64,000 nucleotides of DNA from Chondrilla cf. caribensis (taxonomy: Eukaryota; Porifera; Demospongiae; Chondrillida; Chondrillidae). The first letter of the stretch is position 1. Every line of letters begins with the position of its first letter. The stretch lies in assembly GCA_964020155.1 (NCBI GenBank), contig OZ026565.1:3504553-3568552 (forward strand), read 5' to 3'. This document shows, one piece after another, positions 10,761 through 24,633 of this stretch. A program made the translations under genes and the position numbers. The notes below the pieces were generated by a model, which did not search any database, was not told where the DNA came from, and was given only the letters and a program-made list of their open reading frames with translations.

Positions 10761-11588
10761 TTTGTATTCTACCTTTAAAAATTAATCATGTGTTGAAGTA
10801 TTCAAACTGCTGTATATATATTAACTGTTATTGCTTCATACATGTGTTATATCCACATGTTGATTTGCTGACGGTAGCACTAGTTGAATAGGATATTATG
10901 TTATGTAACGAGTTCACAATTGGCTAGCTATGTATACTACAGATTGGTGTACAATATTGCTGGTCATCACAAAGCACGTATTACATCTATTGCGGTGTCC
11001 ATTAAAGTATAAAATATGTGTTATATACTTTAATATACCATTACTAGTAGGGAGGTCATAGTGAACATCAATATAATGGTGCATGGAATTTTGTTGGTCA
11101 CTATGATGTGTGTACACATAATATACTATGCTAACTTAGAAATAATGTAATGAAGATACAGTCTATATGCGGTAACATAGCCTGCATGTTGTCCACTGCA
11201 TATGTACCTGTACATAATCCAAAATGACTGTGTGTCGAGATTCACCTAATAATTATTATTATCGAAATTAATGCATCCTTGTTTATAGGACTATAAATAT
11301 CAGTTATTCATCTACATTATCATCATAATTGCTAATATAATTATAAACTGAAATAAAGCATTGATTTATGAAAATATGCCTATTGAATCTGTTATAAAAT
11401 TATTGATATTGATTAATAACTGAGCTGCCCTACATGAGATATTATGCTGTTTTTTACCCTTTGATACTACTGTCTACTATCTATTTTGCTATAGTAATAA
11501 TGATTATAATAATGTGATGATAGAAGAATTTTAAATTATTTACTTTTGTGGCCTACATTATTTCTGATCCTTGAATTCCTTGATCCAA

Positions 11589-14500
11589 TCAACATCCCTC
11601 CAAAATGCAGTTGATTTTGATGGGCATCTTAGCGAGGTAGTCCATTCCAATGAGGCAGTTCAGTGTCTCAATCTGGACATGCTGGTTCTCTGGTCCCTCA
11701 AACCAGTCCTTCAGAATAACTGTCGGTTTGTTGGGGTCAAAAACCTCACACAATGGAGCTGTTTTCTTTCCTTCCTCAGGAGGTGGAGTCGTTGGCGGAG
11801 GTGTGGTTGGAGGAGGTGTGGTTGGCGGAGGTGTGGTTGGTGGAGGTGTGGTTGGTGGAGCAGTAGTTGGTGGAGCAGTAGTTGGTGCATCAGTAAATGG
11901 TTCAGCCGAGGGGGGTGAAGATGTGCCTCTAGTCCTACCTCTAGTCCTACCTCTGGGTCTATCTCTAGGCCTTTTCCTAGTCTTATCTCTAGTCCTAGTT
12001 GTATTTTTCGGTTTCGCCACAAGCATTTCCCAGAAGTTAATTTGATGAGAAGCATCTTCTTCATCCAAGGTCCCCAGTCTTGAGACATCTTTACGGTTGT
12101 TGTCCTGCTTTTCATATTCTTCCTGCTTATTCCAGTCTGAGTTGTTAGATGTCTTTTGAGCCATTCCAGCATATCGCTTACTCTTGGCTGTGCAGTCAGT
12201 ATTGTTGAAAGAGTAGAGATCGACACTCTCTGGAGGAGGTTTTCCATTGCACGCGTTGAAGGGTTCTGTGCCCTCATTGGCAAAGAAAATCACTGAAACA
12301 ATGCGAATGATGAGATTGTTGTCCTTCCTATCGAATCGTATGTTTTGTGCATCATATGGAAGTATGATTGTGTCGGTTACACTATCGTTTGCATTGTTAT
12401 TGATCATCTTTGTTCCTCTGGCATTAGTCAAATCATATGTGTCCTTCCCTTCTCCTCCTATGAGCACATCATATCCTCCGTTAGCTATGAGGATGTCATC
12501 TCCATTCATACCTGAAACGGTGTTATCTGCAAATCCAGCTGTGATCAAGGTATCATCATAAGGTGTCCCATACACATTCTCTATCGATTCGATGTAATCT
12601 ACTCCAAAACTGTGGTAGACATCACTATTGACTAGATCGACTACAATACCAATTAATTCAGTGGGATGTCCAAGGAAAACAGCTGTATCCACCCCAGGTC
12701 CTCCCACCATGTCATTGTGACCTAGTCCTGGCAAGAATGTATCATCTCCTGGTCCACCATTCATAATATCAGTGTCAATTCCACCAACAAGTATATCGTG
12801 CCCATCTCCACCCTCAAGGGTATTATTCCCATCTCCTCCTCTGAGAACATCGTTTCCTGGTCCACCGGAGATGTAGTCATCCCACACACCACCTTGTAAG
12901 GTATTGTTTCTGGAGTTCCCAGTGATGTGGTTGCTGAAGTTGTCTGCTCCATAGTTTGTGACAACTTTGGCAAACCTCTCGTGGTTCAGATCTACATACT
13001 GTCCTGTTTTGTCGTTAGCTTTGTCAATGCCTACAATAACTGGTTGGTAATCATTATATTCCGGCAGAACACATGTAAATCCATCAGATGTTTGTATTTG
13101 CATGTGTTGCGTTTTGTCCTTGTCCTTGATGTAGTCTACCAACTCAATTTCATCATGTCTGCCATACTCGTTCAGAGTTGCCATTTTAATAAACAAGTGT
13201 TCATTCCAAAAATCCTTGATAACCTCAAATCCATCAAATGGATATTTAAGGATCAGAGTGTCCGTAACACCATCTCCAGCTCTATTATAAAGTTTGTAAT
13301 TATCTCCGTTCTTAAAGCTATAAACGTATGAATCACTTCCGTCACTACCTATAAGACTTTCACTCGAACCTTTTCGCATATCCAAATAATTTTCAAGTTC
13401 ATTTCCTTTCACTGCATGGGACCACTCTTCATTAATTGGACCGATCGCTTTTTGTACAGTTTTCCACTTTGAAAGAGTCAGATCAAGGTATATAGATCCT
13501 TCAACTGCAGAATCATCAACTATGAGGGGTGTCTTTTCTGTGAAGGGTTCCTCTGTTGGTAGTTGGAAAGTAACTCCGTCCAGTGTTTGAATTTGTAAGT
13601 GTTGATATCTTGGTCCCAGTTGCCAATTGACAAGTATTGCTTCTGCATCATCATCTGCATTCTTTGAATGGATTCTCAGGTTATTACCACTTGGCTCAAC
13701 AATCACATTGTCATAATCAACTGGAAACATAATGAGATCTGTCTCTTCGTCATAGGCAAAGTTGTTAATAGTGTCAATAGAGTCTCCCTCATGCATAATA
13801 TAACCATCGAGTCCCTCCCCACCAGTTAAGTAATCCTTTCCTTTACCTCCCATGAGGAGATTCTTGTATTTGTGTCCAATAATTGTATCGTCCGATTCAC
13901 TTCCGATAACCCCGATCACAGGTTCATTTCTATATGCATCATTCTTTGACAGGTCAAGATATCCTTGGTCTTCTGGACCAATTGACACCAGGAATGGATG
14001 GAGAGTGGGTTTGCCACTATCATCCTCCTCAATCTTGTACCCGAAGGAATCATTTGCAAACAACTTGACATGACGATATGCTTCACTTTCAAACCAGTTG
14101 TCAAGGGTAATTCTTGGTTCATCGTCATACTCAATTACTAGGTTCATTCCAGATTTATGCAGTGAGAGAGAACTATGTGGAATTCCCAGAAAAATGGCAT
14201 CCATTTCTTCATCTTCAGCATAGTTGTCAATATTTATGGAGAAAGTGGTATCTGATGTGTGAACTGTAAGGTTGTATCTGTCTGCCCCATTTCCACCCTT
14301 GAAGAATTCTTCTCTCCCACCCTCACTCACAATGGTATTTTCACAATCGTTTCCCACGATATGATCATCACCATCTGTTCCTTCTATGTACTCCACGTGT
14401 GTGTAGTTGGGCTGCGTTCCATCCACATATTGGAATCCTATAAGGCCATATGGTATGGTCAGTATGGATCCATCTTTCTGTGCTGAAACTGTGAATATGA

Positions 14501-17500
14501 CCCCATCTGATGTTTTGAAGTGCATGTGTTGATAAGCTTCACTCCAAAACCAACTGTCAATTGTCACGCTCAATGGAATTTCAGGATCTATTGAAGTCAC
14601 ATTCAAATGCCAACCAACTCTGTGAACATGAAGACTCTCATAGGTTCTGTTGATGACCAAGTAGTCATCGACTTTGTCCATAGCAAAGTTGTTGACAGTA
14701 GTGTGTGTGGCATAATAACTGATGAAGTAGGAATCTGATCCCTCTCCACCTGTAACTAAGTTGTGTTGAGGGCCAAGGTAGAATATGTCATCTCCATTCT
14801 GCCCATCAATGATGTAGTGATAATCTTCAAGGGTGTAATCCAAATCTGCCTCAGGTGGGAGCTCTTGAATAGCAGTGAATTTGTTGTCATTCTTGTTCCC
14901 GATGTACTTTCCATGAATGGTCTCTCGATCAGGGTCCAATCCACCTATGATGCTTTTCTTATCCACCGGAATGAACCAGAGGACCTTGACTTTTTGTTCA
15001 GTGAACTTCACATTATTGGTCTCTCCCACTCCCATCACTATCTCTGTGACGTCTTTGTCAAAGTGGAGCTCTTCGTGATGAAGAACTTCGTTTCCTTCAA
15101 TGTCTGTCATCATCATGGTCAAATCCGCCGTGTTGTCATCATGTAGCTCAAAGGTGATGTTACCTCCATCCCATGATACTTGACCTCCAGCAAAGTTTAT
15201 TGTTACTGAATCGGGCCCTGCTGCTATATCATAATAGTTGTGGTAATCGGATAAATTTCTCAACAATTCCTGGTCTTCGTCGTACTGTTCATCTAATTTT
15301 TTGGATTTGTGCGCAGCTGTGAAGATGCCCCCAGTGGCAAAATCTAGCATATCCAGAATTGCATCTTTAACTCCTCTGAAGAATGCAGCAACTTTCTCTC
15401 CAACACTAGCATCTGGTGGGAGAGCATCAAATTCCTTTTTGATATCTCTATAGTAAACATCGATGCTCATTCTGTCTGCCATGAGAATTAGTGAGAGTGG
15501 CTCAAACTCAGGACCCAAGAAGTCAATAATCCCTATTGCTGCATCCAACACAGCATCCACATATCCTATGGGAGTACCCTCACGAACATCTTGTACCACA
15601 TTATATATGGTGAATATGGTACCCACCCATGGTACACCTTTGAGGAATTTCACTGCTTTGCCCATGCAACTCAGCTCCTCGACAGCTTCACCTGCAAGCA
15701 CTTCAGCGCCTCTATCTCCTACTTCTTCTTCTGCTATTTGGTTAACCTCATAGACATCATTCTTATATCGTTTGGACCATGCTTTTGAGACACCTCTGAC
15801 AATAGCTTTATCGAGGCTAAACATTTGGCTTATTCCATGTGCAGTTTGCAGTATCCCCATAACCCCCTCAAATGTCTTGTGTTGCTCAAAACTGTCAATC
15901 ACTCCCTGTATTCCAAGTACTGTTCCATAAAATGCTTCAATGTTACCAATCACACCTTCGGGAGTAACCTTTTTCTCCTTCATTTCACGAAATATACCAT
16001 CTGAGGAGAGTTTGGATTCATCAATCTCTGCTTCCATCTCTTCTCGATTTGAAGGTTCATCCGGATCGTATGCTGTGAACTCCACTTTTGAACTGCCTTT
16101 CTCGTATTTCACAGATTCTTTGTCTATTTTGAATCCTTTTCCATGCTCAAGTAAAACCTTATCCATCTGTTCAGCGAGGTACACCTGATCTCTACCAATG
16201 GCTTGAGATGTTCTTGATGACAAGCTACGATCTAGATTTCGTAAAAAAACATGAAATTCATTTCGTGCTGTAGCTCTTTCTGGAGGAGTTACTACTCTCC
16301 CATCCCATGGAGCATTTCTGAGTGGACCATGAGCAACTTTGCCTATTTCGGGAGGAGTGAAAATAATACAGTCAGAACCGAGGTCTGGCTCTATACCCAC
16401 AGAACTTTCCATGCAGTTTTCCACTTCATCAACAACACGCTCTCTCACTACTACATCACCAGTATCAATATCAGTGCTGTCTGGCCTTGTTTTGATTTAG
16501 TTCCCAAATAGTTGCATTCCCTGTCTAGCATGGCCAACCTCCAGTCCTGATAACCACTGACCTACCATTCGGGAAAAGTGTAGTTTCAAAATATCCATCT
16601 GGGGTAACTCGTCCAAATATTTGCTTCCCCACAGCTCATCCCTGTGTCCGGTGTACTTGATGGGTGCTATGTGTCCTTGAACCATAGGGTGACCATGGAA
16701 GAATTCAACATGAGTCAGGGAATCATGGTTGTACAAATCCATGGCAAGTCTACTAGTTGTCCAAGATCGATAGTCGCGAATAGATTCAGATAGAAACAGA
16801 GATACCCCTGCAATGGCATTGTAGGCACTTTCGTCATTCACTCTTATGCTATCGTTTCTTCCCAACATCCACATCTGTGATTCTGGGAAGAAGTAGCTGT
16901 CCGTTTTGGACATGATGGTTGGATAATCCGTCTTTTCCAGTGATGGAAAATTCACATCCGTGTTTTTATTGTCATCTGGATGATTTGGATTTTCAGCATG
17001 AATAATGCCTTCCATCCTGACAGCAAAAGCATCCATGTCAGTTCCACCTTTGGCCGATTCATACTTCATACTCAAAACCCACTGACCATATCTGTAGTAG
17101 ACATATTTGTCTTCAAATTCATTGCCATCCTTATCCTTGTTGATGTATATCCCATTGTCACTGTGAGGGTACTGAAATCCTCTTTCTCCAAAGAGTTTTA
17201 TATCTCTTCCAATGTCCTGTTTGGCAGTATACTCTCTTACTTGAATGTTCACGATTGAGTCATCTGCATACCTGCGAACTAGTTTCCATGGAGAAATAGC
17301 TCCCAGCCAGTAGCCTGGAACCGTAATGTGATCAAATACTGTTTTTGTCGCTCTACTCAAAATATTGAACAGATCATCGGAATCAAAGTAAAACACCTCA
17401 TCTACTCCTCCTTCAGTACTAGTGACAGTCATAAGCAAGTGGTCTAAAGTAGAAGCAAAGGACAAGAGGCTTTCCTCCTCCAAGCTCTCCGCATCCTCTT

Positions 17501-18242
17501 CCATTACTTCGTATAATTCATCACTTGTTATTGGCTTCACTGCAATGTCCACATGATATGTAACCACTACCTTTGAAAGCGATGCTCTGTCCACTGTCCA
17601 ATCGATGCCTGAATCAGGGGTTATTTCACCAACCAGCTCCAAGCCGGTAGAGTCAATTCCCACAACTCCAATCCGAATGTCTACCACTGTATCCACATGC
17701 CTTTCCTTAAGATCAGCAAGTAGCCCCCACCCCCACACATAGTTAATAAATTCAATTCCGTCCTCTCTCATCTCGCCGATGCTACACCCAACTAGACTTA
17801 CACGTGAGATCTTTCCTGCCTCCTTAACTCCTGGAAGTGCTGCTATTGCCTTTGCTATCTCATCAGTGAGCAGTCCGCCTAGCTGATCTTGATTATCCCA
17901 TCTGTAAGAACTGTATCCAATAACTTGAACTCGGGTACGACTATCGGGTAGTGCTGGTATGTCTTTCCCATTGTCTATCTCATAGAGTTGGGTGTCATTG
18001 TTCCATTTGGCCAGTTTGAATTCCATAGCACTTGCATCAAATATGACCACATCCGAGAATTCAGGATGCTGCTTGTACAGAAAATTGGCCAGAAAGGAGA
18101 GAGATTCATTGACCTCGGGCAATGCTAGTATCTGTCTCTGATAGCGTATGGTAGCATTCACGTCGAATGTTACATCTCCTTGAACCAATGGACCAGTCCT
18201 CCAGAACAGAGGCAAGAGTGCCATCAGTAGTAACAGTAACAT
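11589..18242 (-). pseudogene. Copy B: RTX/C80-like giant gene with one in-frame stop
   Basis: The frame starts at the ATG at 18242 and reads to a TAA at 16499-16497, after 581 residues ending MQLFGN. In D and E this codon is TAC (Tyr, about residue 582), so a single C-to-A change explains the stop. The same frame then continues open to the normal TGA at 11589. An internal ATG at 16448 would give 1619 residues. The predicted short product keeps the signal peptide and C80-like module but loses the hydrophobic middle and all RTX repeats. The linker has two TTAPP and five TTPPP units. It could be a young pseudogene, a null allele, a truncated secreted protein or a sequence error. Everything outside the stop looks functional. 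Confidence 0.85.
11780..11887 (-). repeat. 15-bp minisatellite coding the Pro/Thr linker of copy B
   Basis: Tandem 15-base units encode TTPPP and TTAPP. Unit number differs between copies: seven in B, and by my reading five in C, five in D and three in E (TTPPP units). On the plus strand this gives spurious Gly/Val-rich frames. Confidence 0.85.
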
Positions 18243-19920
18243 TGCTGCTTGTGCCCAGGAAGGGGAGTGGATGTCTCCTGAAATACAAATCGAACAATAT
18301 GTATAAAAAAGTGCATAGAATATTATTACACACTGTATTTGAGTATTTTTTGTTCAATGCCGTGTACCGTATTATATAATCACTAGGACATTCCTGGCCT
18401 TTTTAATGAGTTTGCTTGCTGAAGGTGATCTCTGTGATCAAAAGTCCCGGACAATGCTAATTAAATCACTCATAAAGGGTAAATTTTGAAGGATACAGGA
18501 TGTATATGAAGTTTGAACTTCTCACTGGGGTAGCCCCGATCTTAAGTCAGAGTAGTACCAATTGAATCAAAAGTAGTGTTACAGATACTTACTAGAAGTA
18601 TGCAGATAGTAAATGGACATGCATAATATGGTATAGGCACATGCAGGTATGGAACATTTACTTTTACATCAAATACTGTAGTAGTGTCCGTGGTGTATTC
18701 AGAGGTAGGATAATGAATTGTATCTCAAATTAATTGTTCTGGGTCGAAATTTTGCAACAGTATTTTGTCAATTTTATCATGACTGTATTTATTATATACT
18801 ATAACATATTGAATCACATTACATTAGTATTCAATGTATAATACTGTTGTACAGTTGTGGTCAACATCAAAGGAAAAAGTGTGCCTGTCCGTATTAGAAT
18901 AATTATATCCACCAAGTGCCCATGACTAGTCATAACAATTTACTTTTAACAATGAATATCTATTATCACTTTGGCATTTCATCAGACAGATTATATAAGG
19001 TCCAACATAACTGAATAAGTACAAATTCTAAACGTCCAACATTAGTTCGTTCATGTCCACCTCTTCCAGAGAGGAATCAGAGTGCTGAACAATGTTAAAT
19101 GTGAAAATAAATCGTACCTCCAGTGTGTATAAGGTGTATGTGTTGTTTATTAGAAGCATTTGCAGCGTTCTTTGCGGATACGGCTGACTGTTCTGTTACC
19201 TAGCTTCGGTTACGAATCGACCTAACCACAGCGCTGTGGCCACCTGTATGGTGGCCCATAAGGACACTTCCACCGTGCTTGAACTTGCCGAATCGCCCGA
19301 TTCGATTGCTTCGGTCCAGAAGATGCTGAATTGCCTCATTCGATCACTTCGGGCGATTCGATAACATCTTCGGATGAATCAGCAACGCCACATTATGGTC
19401 ACCTGCATATCTGTGTCATGACTGTAATGACTGGAACTACTACCAGATACTTTACCTTGGCTTGGGGACCTGCTATTCCACCCAGGCCCACACGCTGGTC
19501 CAACAAAGGGAGTCTTCTAGCTCCTAAATTGAGGACTTTGATGTTAAATTTGATATAGTATAACTAATTTAAAACTAATTATTATGGTAATTAATGTCCT
19601 TATGAGCCACCACACACCTGCCTTGCATGTGTTGTTTATCACAAGCATTTGCAGCGTTCTTTGAGGATACAGCTGACTGTTCTGTTGCCTAGCTTCCGTT
19701 ATGAATCGACCTAACCACAGTGCTGTGGCCACTGTGTCCCATAAGGACACTTCCACCGTGCTTGAACTTGCCGAATCGCCCGATTCGATTGCTTCGGTCC
19801 AGAAGATGCTGAATTGCCTCATTCGATCGCTTCGGGCGATTCAATAACATCTTGTCCCTGTCAAGAAAGCGTCATTCGATAACATCTTGTCCCTGTCAAG
19901 AAAGCGTCAAAGCGTCAGCT

Positions 19921-19969
19921 GAAAGTGTCCCTATGCGCCACCTGTATGGTGGCGCATAGGGACACTTTC
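19921..19969. repeat. Perfect 22-bp palindrome with 5-base spacer: two element ends head to head
   Basis: Bases 19921-19942 are the exact complement of 19948-19969, with TGTAT between. The left arm resembles a right terminus of the GATTCG element and the right arm a left terminus, so this looks like two abutting ends of the same element. Confidence 0.85.
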
Positions 19970-21096
19970 CACCGTGCTCGAACTTGCCAAATCGCCCAAT
20001 TCGATTGCTTTGTCCAAGGAAGTTGCTGAATTGCCTGATTTGATCGCTTTGGGCGATTCGATAATATCTTCGGATGAATCAGCAATGCCATATTCTGGTC
20101 ACCTGCATATCTGTGTTATGACTGAATTGACTGGAACTGCAGCCCGATACTTTACCTTGGCTTGAGGACCTGCTATTCCACCCAGGCCCACACGCTGGTC
20201 CAACAAAAGGGGTCTTCTAGCTCCTAAATTGTGGACTTTGGTGTTAAATTTGATATGGTATAACTAATTTAAAACTAATTATTATGGTAATTAATTCCTC
20301 ATTTATGAATCATCTCATCTATGAATAGCCTCAATCAGCCGAATGGCAGATAGGGTAGGTACAGGTAGGATTGACATTTGTGTATCTCTACAAACTTTAA
20401 GATAGTTGTCTTGAAAAGTGACAAATGTCTTCAAAATGTTTGTCTGGTAAAAATGCTGCCCAAAAATAACTGTTAGGCTAAGCACTATATTTCAGCTTTC
20501 TCGACCCTGCAGCTACTTCCAATTGAACATATACTTTTGGTCTGGCAGCAGGAGTCATTGACACTCATTAAACATATTATAGTTATGAATGGAGTTCAAT
20601 AGTTCAATAGTTCATATTGACCTGTATTAATATTAAATTGGATACATACAGAAGAAATTGATAAGCTATGTCAGGATGTTGACACACTGTATAGGTCACG
20701 CTTTACATATTCATCACACTATCTTCTACCATATATGCATCTTCAAATTAAGTACACAACATGGTATCATCACAACGTCAAACAAAGGTCATCAATAATT
20801 GGCAAGAAAATGAAAATGCACGAATATGCAATCTTTGTGGGTAGAGTATCTGTTTGCAGTTCCAGACGATACAGTCACGTGATATGCAGGTGACCAGAAT
20901 ATGGCATTGCCGATAATATTATATCCGAAGATATTACCGACTCGACCGAAGCGATCGAATCGCCCGATTCGGCATTGCCAATTTTCCGAAGATATTATCG
21001 AATCGCCCGAAGCGATCGAAACGGCCTATTCGGCAATATCCATGGACCAAAGCGATCGAATCGGGCGATTCGGTCGCGGCGGAAAGTGTCCTTATG

Positions 21097-23592
21097 TAGG
21101 GGTCGCAACGTAAAAAATCGATGTCATCGGATCTTGATGAAAATTACAAGATATATGCAACTCAAGTCAGAGAATCTAATGGTGATCTTCGTTTCTTGAT
21201 AGATTAATGTTCGGGAAAGTTACACGCGATTAACCTCGTATTTCGTACAGCGGCGCGATTAAATTTATACTCATGAATTTGAATCAAACTGGAATTCGCC
21301 CTCAATTCACAAGTGATATACTGGATACATTTACTAAGGAAATGTGCAGACAAGTGGAAGGAAAATAAGAAAATGACGGAGCTACGCTGGCATATGTTCG
21401 ACGGTGTAATCAAATTTGGTTACATTTTGTGCCATTATAAGTTAGATGGAAATGAAAGCAAAACAGACCCTCACGCTATCAAAGGTTCACCGACATCTGA
21501 GCTACCCATGACCGAAAAACGGTGAGGCTTACTCTTCGCAAACCACCTGGGTGACGAGGGTCAATTTTGATATACGGTAAAGTTAGACGATATGAGGCAA
21601 AATTTGACACCAATGGAGGAAACTCTCACCCTGTTTTACGATTTCAAACGCTTTTAGAATCGTATTCACCTTGGACATGGACAAAAATGAATATTTTTTA
21701 CAATATTAATATTATTTAACTATTGACAAGCAGCCATTTTTCTCGACGTTTCGCGAATCACGAAACTAACGTATATATCAGCGGTAATCTTGAAAATACA
21801 AATAGCATGCAGCTATTATCCTGCAGAAAACGGTCCTGTGAAGTTAGATTTATATAGAAGACGAGATTTGAATCAACACCTGACTAATTCGAATATATTA
21901 TATTTTAATGAACTGAGCAGAAATGATCAGTCTCAGTGCATGACGCATTACTAAACAGCCTCTGTGTATGAATGTGAAACCAACCACTGAGTGTACATGA
22001 TATCGAAGTGGTCCACATTGGAGGATGCTGTTGGTAAACCTTTCTGTATGTCTACTTATGATTGGTGGCATCAAACGTAATCCTGCCCTGTGCATGAAAT
22101 TCAAAATGGTAAGGTACAATAAAAATTAATATAAATTCAATTGATTCAGAAACAATACAACGTACATTCCAATTGGAAAGAAATAGAATTTTTATTGACA
22201 ATGTTTCACCATATATGAAGATTCACCTACATACAAGGATGATATCCAATTGCTGTAACATTGTGGAAACAATCTGAGAAAACAGGTCAATATCTTGGTG
22301 ATGTGTTCTACAAACAATCTACAGTCAAATTATCCATTAAATTTTGTGACTGTTTCATCAAAAGCCTTAATAAGTATTATTTGCTTGAAGCAGTACAATG
22401 GATTGCAGTACCTATCAGAAGTGAAAAACAGCTTTGCAGAAAAGCATCGCTTTCTGCAAAGAAGTAGCAGACATACAAATTAAAGGTTTCCCAACAGCAT
22501 TCTCCAATGTGGACCACTTTAAAATCGTGCATAGTCACAATGTGCTGATTCAGAACAAACACATGGAGCTGTTGAAAACTCCAATAGTAATGAAGAAAGG
22601 AAATATGTATGGCTCGACTACATGGTCTTGGAGGATAATGAGATAAATGACATATCTGAACTTCAGTATGACAATGAAGATGAATTATGCCATTTTGCAT
22701 TAGCAATGGACTATGCAGTAGGAGATTAAAGAGTAATTGACAACTATGTGATTGCATAGAGTTAAATGCATTCACTAATAAGGCAATTCTATTGGCAAAT
22801 GGTTGATTGATGATGAAACAAAGCATAAAAATATACCAGATGCATTGACAATACATGCAAACATATCTCCATGGAACTGTCAGGTAGCTTCCTACTGTAG
22901 CTATCTCCAGTTTCGCGAGGCACGTGATTATCACATGCCAAGTATATTGCGTAACACTTCAAGTATTATGTGTAGAATGTGGAAAAGTGAAATTAATGTG
23001 ATCTATTTTAGGAATCAAGTTACGATTCTTAAAGCGTTTGAAATCGTAAAACAGGGTGAGATTTCCTCCATTGGTGTCAAACTTTGCCTCATATCGTCGA
23101 TTAGTTTTAACTTTACCGTATATCAAAATTGACCCTCGTCACCCAGGTGGTTTGCGAAGAGTAAGCCTCACCGTTTTTCGGTCATGGGTAGCTCAGATGT
23201 CGGTCAACCTTTGATAGCGTGAGGGTTTGTTTTGCTTTCATTTCCATCTTATAATGGCACAAAATGTAACCAAATTTGATTACACCGTCGAACATATGCC
23301 AGCGTAGCTCCGTCATTTTCTTATTTTCCTTCCACTTGTCTGCACATTTCCTTAGTAAATGTATCCAGTATATCACTTGTGAATTGAGGGCGAATTCCAG
23401 TTTGATTCAAATTCATGAGTATAAATTTAATCGCGCCGCTGTACGAAATACGAGGTTAATCGCGTGTAACTTTCCCGAACATTAATCTATCAAGAAACGA
23501 AGATCACCATTAGATTCTCTGACTTGAGTTGCATATATCTTGTAATTTTCATCAAGATCCGATGACATCGATTTTTTACGTTGCGACCCCTA
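21097..23592. mobile_element. 2.5-kb DNA transposon with about 570-bp terminal inverted repeats
   Basis: The left arm (21097-21664) and right arm (23021-23592) are near-identical inverted repeats. The outer ends read TAGGGGTCGCAAC, which resembles hAT termini. CCTTATG flanks both sides (21090-21096 and 23593-23599), a 7-bp match consistent with a target duplication; hAT elements usually make 8. The 1.36-kb interior has only short frames on both strands, none of which I recognise as a transposase. It is probably non-autonomous or decayed. It inserted into the right end of the older GATTCG element. Confidence 0.75.
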
Positions 23593-24444
23593 CCTTATGG
23601 CCACCACACACCTGCCTTGCGGTTCGACTTCTCCCTGGAAGCGACAATTTTGAAGATATGACTAAGCCCTATCAGCCCCAAAACACGCAGCTGAATACTC
23701 AATGGGCACATAACGCCTGTTTCTTTAGATTTTTTGCGAGCATTCACCCAAGCCGTGGAAACGAGGAGAAGTAGAATGGCGAAGCTCTAGAGTCGGTCTC
23801 TCTGTGACAAATCAATCCCTACGAAATATTCAGAATACTGTTATTTGCTTCATAATTGAAAATTCTATTGATTCTCGAATTGTAATAGGTACGCATAGCT
23901 AATAGGACCTTCCTTCACCAGCCGTTGTGCGTGAGTTGTCCTTTCGGAATATGCGATAATGTGCGATATAGTTACGATTTGGCATCGTCGACTCTGCATG
24001 CCTTCCGGTACAGAAAATTAATAGGTTCCTGATGAGACCAGACCCTTTTTTTAACTTCTCCCAAGTGCACAGTGCTATACAATGACGCGCTCCGAAAGTT
24101 CTGGGAATTACGGAATTCCCCCAATTCGAATCGGCAGCGTACTTCAAAACCGTGTTCATCAACAACGAAGAGTAACTGACTCAAATCAGGCACGCTGATT
24201 CTACACATGTAGGTGCACTCCCCGTTTAAGATTAACACCTGTATCTTCTAACATCGTTGGTTTATACAGCGTTAAAGTCAATGTATTACGGAATTACCCC
24301 CGTTTACCTTAGTCTAAGAGGTATTTCAAGTGGTTTGACAAAATTCAATTTTAAACAAGTTTTCAAGGTCAACTTAGTAAGTTCTTCCGACCTTAATAAC
24401 ATCTGATGCATTGATTTCAATACACTGTAATAAATTTAACTAAC

Positions 24445-24610
24445 CAGCAATGTCCTTTATTTTCTAGTTCAATGTGGAAATTCACCACCTCTTGCACTGG
24501 TGCTGTTACAGTAGGTAAAATCAATTCTCTTGACCTTAATTGTAGCTGACCTCCAATTGAATTTCTCTCTTCTCAGATTGGAATGATATCTACCAGCTGT
24601 TTCAGAATCT
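24445..24610 (-). other. Exon 1 of copy B (non-coding leader)
   Basis: This lies between the predicted start, about 30 bases downstream of the TATA box, and the GTTAGT donor. It has no ATG on the minus strand. It matches exon 1 of C, D and E and includes about 45 bases missing from A. The start base is an estimate. Confidence 0.5.
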
Positions 24611-24633
24611 GAGAGAGAGTGTGGCTGTGTGTG

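Larger units (their letters stand above)
19244..23612. mobile_element. GATTCG-palindrome element in intron B, rearranged and interrupted
   Basis: The left end (GTGGCCCATAAGGACA, near 19250) and right end (complement near 21080-21096 and again 23593-23606) form imperfect inverted termini of about 30 bases. The interior has many copies of a palindromic motif close to CGAATCGCCCGATTCG. The left part is repeated three times (starts near 19244, 19700 and 19943). The right end is split by the nested element at 21097-23592. No transposase is recognised. Confidence 0.6.
18278..24444 (-). other. Intron 1 of copy B (about 6.2 kb)
   Basis: The donor is CTG|GTTAGT with GT at 24444-24443. The acceptor AG is at 18279-18278, so exon 2 starts at 18277, 35 bases before the ATG. 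It is the longest of the five introns because it holds the GATTCG-palindrome element (about 19244-23612) with a 2.5-kb element nested inside. At about 18300-19100 and 23620-24440 it matches introns C and D. Confidence 0.55.

Noticed and set aside
11650..12045. Plus-strand Gly/Val-rich frame (GGGVVGGG repeats) and its equivalents near 27593, 40268 and 55401
   Set aside because: It is the reverse complement of the Pro/Thr linker of the real minus-strand gene; the apparent conservation comes from the coding strand.
22377..22934. 185-codon minus-strand frame inside the nested element
   Set aside because: It has no recognisable transposase motifs, overlaps frames of similar length on the other strand, and is probably chance in decayed element DNA.
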